Position numbers and translations under genes: made by a program. Of a stretch of 64,000 nucleotides of DNA, positions 25,243-33,508 are shown in pieces. This stretch comes from an uncultured Eubacterium sp. (GTDB taxonomy: Bacteria; Bacillota; Clostridia; Peptostreptococcales; Anaerovoracaceae): positions 1-64,000 of the forward strand of contig UQRM01000007.1 in NCBI GenBank assembly GCA_900543485.1, read 5' to 3'. Each line of letters opens with the position of its first letter. The stretch's first letter is position 1. The notes beneath the pieces were generated by a model. The model made no database searches, was not told the DNA's origin, and saw only the letters and a program-made list of their open reading frames with translations.

Positions 25243-26778
25243 TCAAACTTTGTCTATCAAGATCAGTTCGGCGCCGATGCCCTCAAATATGGTCCTCACG
25301 CTGAGAGCGTCAGAGCTTATATAACTGCCTGTACTTATATTCCCTTCCGATGTCAGCTTGTTTATCAGATTTTCCCGAACGCTCTCCCTGGCGCCGGAAT
25401 CCGCCTCGTGGGCGATCTTAGCCAGAAAGCTTTCCTTCCCCAGTCGATATCGTATTATCCTGAAGGTCCCTGAAAGTCCCGTACACCTTACCAGAAATTC
25501 CATCTCGTTTTCATAATTCCTCACTATCCTGAGAAGGTCGTCCCGGTTGAGGATCTTTCTCAGATTTCGTCCAGTATTCTCATCGAAGTTATACATCAAT
25601 ATGCTGAGGCTGTCCAAAGCTCCCGGATATTTGCACTTAGTAGAGACGATGTAGTTTTCGCCTGAGGAAATGATGTTCTCCTGCATTTCCATCATCTTCC
25701 TGTAAGGCTCGGCCAATACTTTATTGACATCTCTTTCCATTATTTCCGACATTACAGGCGGCTCGCTTTCCACTTCCGCATAGTCATCATAGATATCTAT
25801 ATCGATGATGACAGGCTTGGCCTTGAACTTGTCCGCATAATCGGCATAGATCCCCTTCACCTGTTTTCTTATGGCGCTCTCTATCTGAGCCGGGGTCGCC
25901 AGCTTATACTTCGCCTCTATATCGCGGCTTATTATTTTTCCTATATACTTCTTCCTGTATTCCAGTGGATGCATACCGAACCAGTGCTCAAAATGCTTGA
26001 TATAGTACCTGACAGCGGAAAATCCGGTTTCTTCCGCGATGGCTCCTATCTTCTTGTTGGTTCCAAGCAGCAGCCGTTCCGACTCCTCGACCCGGATGTA
26101 GCTCAACAGATCCTGGAAGCTGAGGCCGGTCGCCTCCTTTATTATATGCGAAAGGTAGTATATACTCAGGTGCTCTCTGTCGGCTATCTCGCTCAGGGTC
26201 AGCTTTCTGGTATAGTTATCGTACATGTAGTCAGTTATCCTGTTGAGCCTTCCTGCCAGGATTTTATTTCCCTTGTTCTTCATCTCGTTCTTGAAACGAC
26301 CGTTTTCCATGACGAAATACTGGAAGTCCGACAGAAGGCAGGCTATCAGATTATGAGTGCTCTCTATGACCTTATGCTCATATCCGTATCCTTTCTGGAT
26401 GATCTCCATCATGATCTTTGCCAGGAGGTTTCTCAGCACCTCCAGACTTTCATCGCTGTCATCCTCCACATCAGTGACAAAGAAATTATTCTTCAGACTA
26501 TCGTAATACCTGGAAAAATACGTGAGATCCATCTGAAACATCATCACCAGATTGTCCTCGTCGGTCCTCTGGAAACTATGCATTTCCCTGTCATTCAGAA
26601 TGAAAATATCGCCTTGCTTGAGATTATAGGTATAATATCCGTTCCGAAGGATGACGCTTCCTTCCAGAACATACACAACTTCCATATCGTCATGGAAATG
26701 TATGGGATACTCTTCTATGTTGGCAGTTACTACATTGATCGGCAGCTCATCTTTGTAAATAATTTTTTCTTTAAGCAT
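25243..26778 (-). CDS. AraC-family regulator with cupin N-terminus and long extra C-terminal domain
   Basis: This is a 511-residue protein. Residues 1-100 form a cupin sensor (HFHDDMEVVYVLEGSV, GDIFILND). Residues 190-285 form the double AraC helix-turn-helix (LTLSEIADREHLSIYYLSHI, KKIGAIAEETGFSAVRYYIKHFEHWFG). About 225 further residues follow the usual end at HPLEYRKKY, with several predicted beta-alpha segments (PVIIDIDIYDDYAEVE). AraC proteins normally stop near the second helix-turn-helix, so this tail is unusual and may be a second sensor or enzyme-like domain. The gene lies upstream of the saccharopine dehydrogenase-like gene on the same strand, separated by a hairpin chain, and may control it. 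Confidence 0.85.
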   Translation of the reverse strand: MLKEKIIYKDELPINVVTANIEEYPIHFHDDMEVVYVLEGSVILRNGYYTYNLKQGDIFILNDREMHSFQRTDEDNLVMMFQMDLTYFSRYYDSLKNNFFVTDVEDDSDESLEVLRNLLAKIMMEIIQKGYGYEHKVIESTHNLIACLLSDFQYFVMENGRFKNEMKNKGNKILAGRLNRITDYMYDNYTRKLTLSEIADREHLSIYYLSHIIKEATGLSFQDLLSYIRVEESERLLLGTNKKIGAIAEETGFSAVRYYIKHFEHWFGMHPLEYRKKYIGKIISRDIEAKYKLATPAQIESAIRKQVKGIYADYADKFKAKPVIIDIDIYDDYAEVESEPPVMSEIMERDVNKVLAEPYRKMMEMQENIISSGENYIVSTKCKYPGALDSLSILMYNFDENTGRNLRKILNRDDLLRIVRNYENEMEFLVRCTGLSGTFRIIRYRLGKESFLAKIAHEADSGARESVRENLINKLTSEGNISTGSYISSDALSVRTIFEGIGAELILIDKV

Positions 26779-26881
26779 TTTTCTTCCACCTTCGCATTAT
26801 GTTTTATGTCAACTTGTGTTCGCTTTTTCCTCGACATCTTTCAACAACCCAATAACTTTTAAAATATCAGCCTTTCAGAAG

Positions 26882-27012
26882 TTATCCACAAATTTTCAGG
26901 CATTGTATACAATTTTATCCAAAGGTTGCTGTGGATAATTACTTTTTTGACTTTGTGTATTTTTCAACGTTTTTACCTGTCAAGTGCTTTTTTTGATCCA
27001 AAGTTATCCACA
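26882..27012. other. DnaA-box cluster in a 302-bp AT-rich gap
   Basis: Three perfect TTATCCACA boxes (26882-26890 plus strand; 26930-26938 minus strand; 27004-27012 plus strand) and a one-mismatch box TTATCCAAA (26915-26923) occur within 131 bp between the AraC gene and cwlD. A palindrome ATTGTATACAAT (26902-26913) lies among them. The gap 26779-27080 has no gene. It resembles DnaA-binding clusters; dnaA/dnaN are not nearby, so this is not clearly oriC. Confidence 0.6.
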
Positions 27013-27080
27013 GTTTTGTTCTTTCTATTTCATATGAATGAAAATCCCGTAAATTCAACGCTTTCGCGCCGAACATGTAA

Positions 27081-27794
27081 TCATTGACTCAAATATGAAC
27101 AAATACTGTCACTTAGGTTTCGGGAGATCTTGCTTTGAAATTTTTTATCTTTAAGATTCGACGCATCCTCCGGATTTGACAAGAACCCGCATTCCACTAT
27201 CACGATCGGAACCGTCACCTCTCTCAGCAAAAACACATCATCTTTTCCCAGCTCAGTTCTTTTCTTGCTGATATTTATCTCGTCATTGAGACCCGCCTGA
27301 ATAATTTTCGCCGCTCTTTCGCTCTCGTCTACTGCCTCCGGATCTCCGTATAAAGGGTAAAAGACCTGCGCTCCTTTTACGGACGTATCCTGTGTAAAAC
27401 TATTCAAATGTACGCTGACCGTCAGATCTGCCCCCGAATCTTCTATTATCCTCTTCCTTTCCTTCATGTCCTGGGTCTTAAGACTCCTGATGCTCTCATT
27501 CCCAGTCTCCTCGTAAAGACCTTTGTCTCCATCTCTCGTTACGATGACGCGGATACCTTCCGATTCAAGCCGCGCCTTCATTTTCCTGGCTATAGCCAGA
27601 TTTATATCTTTCTCACTGGTCCCGTCGCCGCTTACAGCCCCTCCGTCCATTCCGCCATGCCCCGGATCCAATACCACCACAGGCTCTGATACACTGTTCC
27701 ACACATATGATGCCATATCCCTGTAATCCGGGATGCAAAAGACCGTACACATCAGCACCAACGTGACTGCTATTAAAATCCCTTTGCCCCTCAT
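27081..27794 (-). CDS. cwlD: N-acetylmuramoyl-L-alanine amidase, CwlD type
   Basis: This 237-residue exported or membrane-anchored zinc amidase cleaves the peptide from muramic acid. In spore formers CwlD makes the muramic-delta-lactam of the cortex. An N-terminal hydrophobic segment (GILIAVTLVLMCTVFC) is followed by the amidase_3 fold with zinc ligands His46 (DPGHGG), Glu61 (TSEKDINL) and His129 (SVHLNSF) and catalytic Glu201 (VECGFLSN). ATG 27794 has GAGGT 5 nt upstream; GTG 27806 is an alternative. It is divergent from the alanyl-tRNA editing gene and sits beside the DnaA-box cluster. The spore role is inferred from similarity in size and layout. Confidence 0.88.
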   Translation of the reverse strand: MRGKGILIAVTLVLMCTVFCIPDYRDMASYVWNSVSEPVVVLDPGHGGMDGGAVSGDGTSEKDINLAIARKMKARLESEGIRVIVTRDGDKGLYEETGNESIRSLKTQDMKERKRIIEDSGADLTVSVHLNSFTQDTSVKGAQVFYPLYGDPEAVDESERAAKIIQAGLNDEINISKKRTELGKDDVFLLREVTVPIVIVECGFLSNPEDASNLKDKKFQSKISRNLSDSICSYLSQ

Positions 27795-27913
27795 CACGCA
27801 CCTCACAATCTTCCTCGATAGATTCTATTTTTTCAGGTGCGTCTATATTACAGCAAATTAATAAATTACAACAATATTATAAATCACTTTTTGTAAATTT
27901 AACAGCATTTTAT

Positions 27914-27942
27914 TTGACTTTTTTGCACTTTCTGTATAAAAT
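27914..27942 (+). promoter_or_regulatory. Promoter of the alanyl-tRNA editing gene
   Basis: TTGACT (27914-27919), 17 bp and TAAAAT (27937-27942), 40 bp before ATG 27983. Confidence 0.55.
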
Positions 27943-27982
27943 TTTATTAATATACTTGCGGTCAAAAGGGAGTGTTGAAAAT

Positions 27983-29239
27983 ATGAAAACAACAAAATTA
28001 TACCAAAGTGATACATATTTGAAAGAATGGGACGCTTCCGTAACGTCGGTAGAAAAGATCGATAATGCGGATGACCGTTTCATCATCACGCTGGATCGCA
28101 CCGCCTTCTTTCCCGAGGGCGGCGGACAAAGCTGTGACATCGGTCATATCGATGATCTTGATGTGATCGATGTCCAGGAAAGCGAAGACGGGCAGCAGGT
28201 CCTCCACACGGTGGCAGGCGCCGCCGGCAGCGGTATTGCGACCGGAGATACAGTTCACTGCTCCATAGACTGGGAAAGAAGGTTTGATAACATGCAGCGC
28301 CATTGCGGCGAGCACATCCTTTCAGGAGTCTTTTACAGTCTCTTCGGCGGAGTCAACAGAGGATTTCATATGGGACATGAATACATGACTATCGATATCT
28401 CCCTGGAAGAAGATCCGAAAAAAAAGGACATAACATGGGAAGACGCTCTCGCTGCCCAGCTGGAAGCCAATAAGGTCATCTGGTCAGACGCTCCCGTGAC
28501 CGTCATACGATTTGATTCACGGGATAAAGCGGAAAAGATGCCGTTGCGAAAAGCGCTGGCCTTCGATGAAGATATTTCAATCGTCTGCGTCGGCTCCGTA
28601 GAAAACGCGGCAGACTGCGTCGCCTGCTGCGGGACCCATCCGTCCACAGCCGGACAGGTAGGAGCGATAAAGATATTCAAGGTCGAAAAGTACAAAGGGA
28701 TGTTCAGGATATATTTCGAAGCCGGGCAACGCGCTCTCGCCGACTACAATGTTAAACACGATATCCTGACGGCTCTTTCCAACAGGTATTCCTCATCCAT
28801 AGAGGATTTCCCCGAAAAGCTGAAAGCTCAGGAAAAGAAGTTGTCCGCAGTGAAGGACGAATTGTTCCATCTGAAAAAAGCCTACATAGAAAACGAAATA
28901 GATAAACTGGATGAGATGATAGGCCGTTCCGCAGAGGAGGACGGCGGGAGCTCGAAGGTCATCGTATATCCTCTTCCTCATCTCTCCATGGATGATGCCT
29001 TTACGATGGGAAAACACTATATGGAAAAGACCGACAGACTCATCATGCTCTATTCGGAAAAGGATACATCCTACATACTGGTTTCCGGCGGTATTCCCGA
29101 CTGCGGTTCTCTCGTGAAAGAATACGCTTCCTTCTACAATGGGAAAGGCGGAGGAAACAAAGTATCCGCCCGCGCCATCTTCTCAGATCAGAAGGACGCC
29201 CAACTGTTCGCCGAATTGATCGAAAAGCATCTCCGATGA
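27983..29239 (+). CDS. Alanyl-tRNA editing protein (AlaX-type with DHHA1 domain)
   Basis: This 418-residue free-standing editing enzyme resembles the editing half of alanyl-tRNA synthetase and hydrolyses Ser- or Gly-tRNA(Ala). Zinc ligands are His107 and His111 (HCGEH) and Cys215 with His219 (CCGTH). An N-terminal beta-barrel contains FFPEGGGQSCD. The C-terminal region (coiled coil about 275-310, then GKGGGNKVSARAIF) corresponds to the DHHA1 domain with its Gly-rich loop. ATG 27983 follows an AAAGGGAG site, about 11 nt; the longer frame to 27914 overlaps the promoter. It is divergent from cwlD. Confidence 0.92.
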   Translation: MKTTKLYQSDTYLKEWDASVTSVEKIDNADDRFIITLDRTAFFPEGGGQSCDIGHIDDLDVIDVQESEDGQQVLHTVAGAAGSGIATGDTVHCSIDWERRFDNMQRHCGEHILSGVFYSLFGGVNRGFHMGHEYMTIDISLEEDPKKKDITWEDALAAQLEANKVIWSDAPVTVIRFDSRDKAEKMPLRKALAFDEDISIVCVGSVENAADCVACCGTHPSTAGQVGAIKIFKVEKYKGMFRIYFEAGQRALADYNVKHDILTALSNRYSSSIEDFPEKLKAQEKKLSAVKDELFHLKKAYIENEIDKLDEMIGRSAEEDGGSSKVIVYPLPHLSMDDAFTMGKHYMEKTDRLIMLYSEKDTSYILVSGGIPDCGSLVKEYASFYNGKGGGNKVSARAIFSDQKDAQLFAELIEKHLR

Positions 29240-29294
29240 CCGGCGGCATCCTTCGCCTTACTGCCAAACGGCTGCTCCATGGATTCAGAGCCAA

Positions 29295-30152
29295 CTATTT
29301 ATGCTGTGATGTTATCCAGTCGATTATCGCCTGATCGTCAAACAGCACGTTGGCTCCTCCATGATAGTTGCCATAGATACCGCGCTCACTGAAATATTCA
29401 TCGTCAGGTATCTCCATCTGGAGCACTTCATCTATCTCCGCATCTGAACGGCCCTCATCCAGATATGCCGAGCGGAGCCCATCGTAAGCATCCCGTGCCC
29501 TCCGAGATCCGTAATACTCGTCGTTCTCCGCCATGAAAATATAGACAGCGACTCCCGCCTCCGCTACCGGTGCGAATTCGCCATCCCACTGAGACGCGCC
29601 ATGAAGGTATGCCGCGTAAAGATCCGGCCTCATGGATACCGCCCGCGACATGGTTTCCCCTCCTGCGGAATACCCGGCAGCGTATACCCGGGAAGGATCG
29701 ACGGAAAAATCATCGATGAAATGCTCTGTAAGCTCCACCGCCTGCCTGGCCGATGTTTCGCCCCAGTCAGTAAGCTGAGCCAAGACGACTATCATGTCCT
29801 CATCCTGCTCAGTCCACACGCGAAAGCCATCCCAGCTCAGATTCGCTCCTGACGAATCCTCACCGAACCACATCATATCATATCCCGGCATCGTGACCAT
29901 CAGAGGATACATCCTGTTTTCATCATAGTCCTCGGGAATATAATAGCTGTAATGTATCTCGCCATCCGCCCCGTCCAATATCTGTCCGGCGATGATGCCT
30001 GTTTTTACCGTTTCACCTGCCGCAGACCGTTCTGCTTCCCCGCTGCCGTCTCCCCGCGAACATGAGCACAGCAAAGCAGCTGTCAACACGCACATCATCA
30101 GCAGGATAAGCAGGGACCATTTAAGACGGCCTGCGAAAAGAACCGATTTCAT
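29295..30152 (-). CDS. Secreted lipoprotein esterase / alpha-beta hydrolase
   Basis: This is a 285-residue hydrolase. The signal peptide ends in a lipobox (LLCSC, Cys about 31). The mature part is an esterase/PHB-depolymerase-like alpha/beta hydrolase with a nucleophile elbow GYSAGGET (Ser about 167), a probable acid in MAENDEYYG and a late His in YGNYHGGANVL. The substrate is unknown, possibly an ester of a polysaccharide or xenobiotic. The ATG overlaps the stop of the upstream broken reductase gene by 4 bp (ATGA), making it the last gene of the operon starting at 33388. ACAGGAG lies about 11 nt upstream. Confidence 0.85.
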   Translation of the reverse strand: MKSVLFAGRLKWSLLILLMMCVLTAALLCSCSRGDGSGEAERSAAGETVKTGIIAGQILDGADGEIHYSYYIPEDYDENRMYPLMVTMPGYDMMWFGEDSSGANLSWDGFRVWTEQDEDMIVVLAQLTDWGETSARQAVELTEHFIDDFSVDPSRVYAAGYSAGGETMSRAVSMRPDLYAAYLHGASQWDGEFAPVAEAGVAVYIFMAENDEYYGSRRARDAYDGLRSAYLDEGRSDAEIDEVLQMEIPDDEYFSERGIYGNYHGGANVLFDDQAIIDWITSQHK

Positions 30153-30812
30153 CGTCGATCATCTCCTGTTCCCGAAGCGTCTTTGACACGGATATATCTG
30201 ATCCACAGGCCATTGTCGCCGAGCCGCTCCGCTTTCTCGAGGGAAAAGGCTTTATTTCCACCCCCGCCCGACATAAAGACGTTCTCAAACAGCGACGCTG
30301 ATGATCTTTCTCCTTCCACGACAGGAACTGCCACTACGCTCAGCTCATCTATAAGATCTTTTTCAAGGAACGAGCCGTTGGTTATACCTCCTCCGGCCAG
30401 CATGAGCCGTTCTATGGAAAACAAAGCCTTCAGCTTTCTCAGTCAGCACCTCGATAACATGAGCCCTCGGACGCCCTTTCTTTTCCACGTATCCACCATC
30501 CCAGCTCAGTATTCCGTCCGCGTCGATGGCGACGATATAATCATCTGCGTCATTTTCGGCCACGAAATCCTTCGCAGTAAGCCGCATCCTTTTATCCTGA
30601 AAATCGCTCACTCTTCCCGACGCGAAAGATTCCGCCGCTGTCCTCGTCCCATACAGGACCGCCTCGCACCCGAATGTGCTTCTGAGATCACCGTATTTTT
30701 TTATGCAGCTGGCGCTCTCAGGAGCTGACATGAAGTTCCCCTCTATTTTCCCGTCGATAGAGCACAGCATATGACATACGACAAAAGGCCGTGATTTTTT
30801 ATCTGTCATCAT
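30149..30812 (-). pseudogene. RibD C-terminal/dihydrofolate-reductase-like gene, broken by deletion and frameshift
   Basis: The N-terminal half (ATG 30812, frame to about 30430) has FVVCHMLCSIDGKIEG, GCEAVLYGTRTA, SRP-type segments and HVIEVLTEKAE. The C-terminal half continues in another frame with KLKALFSIERLMLAGGG, ITNGSFLEKDLIDE and ends at a TGA at 30149. Intact relatives have roughly 30 residues between these blocks. Here they are fused within a few bases and out of frame, so about 90 bp plus a frame change are missing near 30425-30440. The family reduces pteridine- or flavin-precursor-like substrates. The gene keeps ATGA overlaps with its neighbours on both sides, so it was a normal operon member. 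A sequencing error cannot explain the missing segment. Confidence 0.75.
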
Positions 30813-31822
30813 TTTGCCTCCTGTTTCTTCACTGTTCCCGTCCCGCCAAACACATCTGACATGGACATATTTTCGAGGGTCTTATCCAGTCTCGCCACCT
30901 CGTCTGCCGTAAGCATGATATCTGCCGCTCCGGCATTTTCCTTCATCCTGTCCGGCTTTCGAGTCCCGGGTATTGGCACTATCCACGGCTTTTTACACAG
31001 CATCCACGCCATGGATATCTGAGCCGGCGTCGCGTCCTTTTCCTCAGCCATCCCGGACAATAATCCCAGCAGCTCCCTGTTTTCATCTATCGCCTCATCG
31101 GCAAACTGAGGCATCGAAGCCCGATAATCGTATTTCCTGTCGAAAGGTTCGCCTTTGGCATATCTGCCGGTCAGAAACCCGTTGGCCATAGGTGAAAAAG
31201 CTACGAATCCTATCCCCAGCTCTTCCAGCACAGGAAACAATTTTTCGTGCTGCCGTGCCATCATGGAATACCTGTTCTGGACTGCAGTCACCGGACACAC
31301 GGCATTGGCTCTTTTCAGATATTCTTCATCCGCCTCTGAGATCCCCCAGTGAGTTATCTTTCCTTCGCGCATCAGCTCCGACATGACCTGCGCCACCTCT
31401 TCCGGAGCCACCTTCGGATCTATACGATGCTGGTAATACAGATCTATGTGATCGGTCCCGAGCCTTCTCAATGAGCCTTCGACCGACTTCCTGACGGTTT
31501 CCGGCCGGGAATCCGGGATCAACGGATAAGGGACTTTTCCGCTTTCCATATCGAAGCTCAGTCCGAACTTGGTGGCTATGACAACTTTATCACGCACATG
31601 TTCCAGCGCTTCTCCCACCAGTCGCTCGTTGACATGGGGATCATCGGCCGTGCCATATACTTCCGCCGTATCGAAAAAGGTATACCCAATCTCCACAGCC
31701 TGTCTTATCCTTTCAACAACTGTCTTCTCATCTGTAGGCGCTCCGTAAGCATGGGAAAAGCCCATACATCCCAATCCTACAGCTGATACTTCCAGATCCT
31801 TTCCCAAAAGTCTTTTTCGCAT
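30809..31822 (-). CDS. Aldo/keto reductase
   Basis: This 337-residue cytosolic NADPH-dependent oxidoreductase of the aldo/keto reductase barrel family has a GLGCMGFSHAYG start, Asp and Tyr in FFDTAEVYG, Lys in VIATKFG and His in LYYQHRID; IPGTRKPDRMKENAGA binds the cofactor phosphate. This subgroup (YakC/AKR13-like) reduces aldehydes or quinone-like compounds; the substrate is unknown. Its stop overlaps the start of the broken reductase gene (ATGA at 30809-30812). It lies 49 bp after the flavodoxin gene in the same operon. Confidence 0.93.
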   Translation of the reverse strand: MRKRLLGKDLEVSAVGLGCMGFSHAYGAPTDEKTVVERIRQAVEIGYTFFDTAEVYGTADDPHVNERLVGEALEHVRDKVVIATKFGLSFDMESGKVPYPLIPDSRPETVRKSVEGSLRRLGTDHIDLYYQHRIDPKVAPEEVAQVMSELMREGKITHWGISEADEEYLKRANAVCPVTAVQNRYSMMARQHEKLFPVLEELGIGFVAFSPMANGFLTGRYAKGEPFDRKYDYRASMPQFADEAIDENRELLGLLSGMAEEKDATPAQISMAWMLCKKPWIVPIPGTRKPDRMKENAGAADIMLTADEVARLDKTLENMSMSDVFGGTGTVKKQEAK

Positions 31823-31871
31823 CTCATCATCACTCTTTTCTCAAAACGATCATACCTATCACTATCCGTTC

Positions 31872-32483
31872 TTACAGTCCCAGGCTTTCTACCCACTGGT
31901 CTACTTCATCCTGACTCACTCCTGAGGAAAACCTCTGACCTTCCAGCCAGTTGCCTGTTCCTGCCATATCCGCCAGCAATTGTCCGCTGTCGCCTATATC
32001 CGAGCTGGATGATGTACAAAACGGGATCACAGTCTTTCCTGTAAAATCGTTGGCTTCGATGAATCCATCCACCGGCCATGCGGCGATACCCCACCAGATA
32101 GGGTAGCCAACGAATACCGTATCATACGAATCCCAGTTATCCACTGTATCGGCTACCAGCTCCACATCCCTCTGGTCTTCATTGTCGTGCTCCACGGTCA
32201 CTCGGCTGTTATCGTTGGTCCAGTCCAGATCCTCATCAGTATACGGATCCACCGGTTCCAGTTCGAATATGTCTCCCCCTGTCGCATCAGCTATATACTG
32301 CGCTGCTCTCTCAGTGTTGCCCGTAGCGGAATAGTATACCACCAATGTGTTCCCGTTACCGGAAGATGCCTCCTGTGTATCCTGTCCCGATGCCGCCGAA
32401 GTGTCTGTAGAACCTCCGCTGCTGCAGGCCGCAAGCCCTGCTGCCATTACAAAACTCATCAACAATACCGCAATTTTTTTCAT
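31872..32483 (-). CDS. Flavodoxin lipoprotein
   Basis: This is a 203-residue surface-anchored flavodoxin. A lipoprotein signal ends in LAAC (Cys20), then a Ser/Gly/Thr-rich linker, then the flavodoxin fold starting LVVYYSATGNTERAA (FMN phosphate loop). VFVGYPIWWGIAAWP and FCTSSSSDIGDSG form the isoalloxazine loops. Extracytoplasmic flavodoxins of this type may reduce surface or extracellular acceptors (inference). The start overlaps the stop of the upstream hydrolase gene by 4 bp (32480-32483), so it is the second gene of the operon. Confidence 0.92.
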   Translation of the reverse strand: MKKIAVLLMSFVMAAGLAACSSGGSTDTSAASGQDTQEASSGNGNTLVVYYSATGNTERAAQYIADATGGDIFELEPVDPYTDEDLDWTNDNSRVTVEHDNEDQRDVELVADTVDNWDSYDTVFVGYPIWWGIAAWPVDGFIEANDFTGKTVIPFCTSSSSDIGDSGQLLADMAGTGNWLEGQRFSSGVSQDEVDQWVESLGL

Positions 32484-33388
32484 CTCAATATCTCCTTTCT
32501 TGTCTTTCGATCATTGTCCATCTGCGCTTCCCAGAAATCCATCGCCTCATCAATCCATCCTTCCGCGACTGTTCCCGTCCCCAGCCCGAAACCGTGGCTG
32601 AGACCGGGATAATGATGGAATTCCGTCGCGATCCCCAAAGAGCTGAGCCGCCGCAAGCGCCGTTCCATTACCCGCCAGTTGGCTATCCAGTCTTCCTCTC
32701 CGACGCAGGCATATGTCGGCGGATCGTTTCCCGTATATTCCGAATGACCTGTGTACTGCATGATAACGGCTCCCGGACGAGGCAGCACATCTCCTCCGAA
32801 GGCAGCCGGCCCGTACGATCCCAACCACGCCGCCATACGGCCTCCCGCGGAGCCGCCCCACAGTGAGTAGCAATCTGTACCTGCTTCCAGTCTATCGGCA
32901 TTTTCGAATATGAAGCTGATGGCCCTGGCCAGATCTTCACAGGCTGTCTGAGCGCCCGGCCTGTATATCAAAGCGAAGGCATTGTACCCTTTCTTCGAAA
33001 GTTCCAGCGCGTGCGGAAAGCTGTCCTGCATCGCGCCTACATATGCGAACCCGCCGCCTGCGTTGCATACGGCGAAAGGCGCTCCCGCCTTTCCTTTGAA
33101 GAAAAACAGCCCTGTGTCTTCCTTTGCCGGGTCATCCGCTTTTTTCTCATCGGTATATATATCGTAAAACACCGTCTGGCCTGCCGCCGCACGCGCTCTT
33201 AGATAATTGGCTATCTCCACGGTCTTGTCCGGATCTGTATCGCTATACCATGCCAATCGCAGATCTCCCAGAGTATCGCCGCTGCAATATCCTCTGTCGA
33301 CCGGGAATATCAGTCTTCCATACTCTCCCAATACCGGATCACTTATCACTTCCGATATCTTCGTATCCACCGTATAAGGCTCATCCAT
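32480..33388 (-). CDS. Alpha/beta hydrolase (BD-FAE/esterase type)
   Basis: This is a 302-residue cytosolic hydrolase. An oxyanion motif (NAGGGFAYVG, HGGG-like) and a nucleophile elbow WGGSAGGRMAAW (Ser about 174) identify an esterase of the bacterial carboxylesterase type. The acid is probably in CVGEEDWIANW and the His in HHYPGLSHGFGLG. It is the first gene of an operon running to 29295 (hydrolase, flavodoxin, aldo/keto reductase, broken reductase, esterase). The LysR regulator upstream on the same strand (33509-34408) is a likely controller. Confidence 0.88.
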   Translation of the reverse strand: MDEPYTVDTKISEVISDPVLGEYGRLIFPVDRGYCSGDTLGDLRLAWYSDTDPDKTVEIANYLRARAAAGQTVFYDIYTDEKKADDPAKEDTGLFFFKGKAGAPFAVCNAGGGFAYVGAMQDSFPHALELSKKGYNAFALIYRPGAQTACEDLARAISFIFENADRLEAGTDCYSLWGGSAGGRMAAWLGSYGPAAFGGDVLPRPGAVIMQYTGHSEYTGNDPPTYACVGEEDWIANWRVMERRLRRLSSLGIATEFHHYPGLSHGFGLGTGTVAEGWIDEAMDFWEAQMDNDRKTRKEILR

Positions 33389-33435
33389 GTTTCCTCTCCA
33401 CAGCTCTTACACCTCTTCCCTTTTCCTGATTACAT

Positions 33436-33471
33436 AATAAAAAAATCGAGACCTGATTGGAAGTCTCGATT
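33436..33471 (-). terminator. Terminator after the LysR gene
   Basis: AATCGAGAC-(10 nt)-GTCTCGATT followed by TTTTTATTATG on the minus strand. The operon downstream therefore needs its own promoter in 33389-33435. Confidence 0.85.
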
Positions 33472-33508
33472 CGTTATCCTGTTTATACCTTAAAGTTAAC
33501 AGCTGTTT

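Noticed and set aside
26882..27012. Chromosomal replication origin (oriC)
   Set aside because: DnaA boxes are present, but there is no dnaA, dnaN or gidA/rpmH nearby and no clear DNA-unwinding element; reported only as a DnaA-box cluster.
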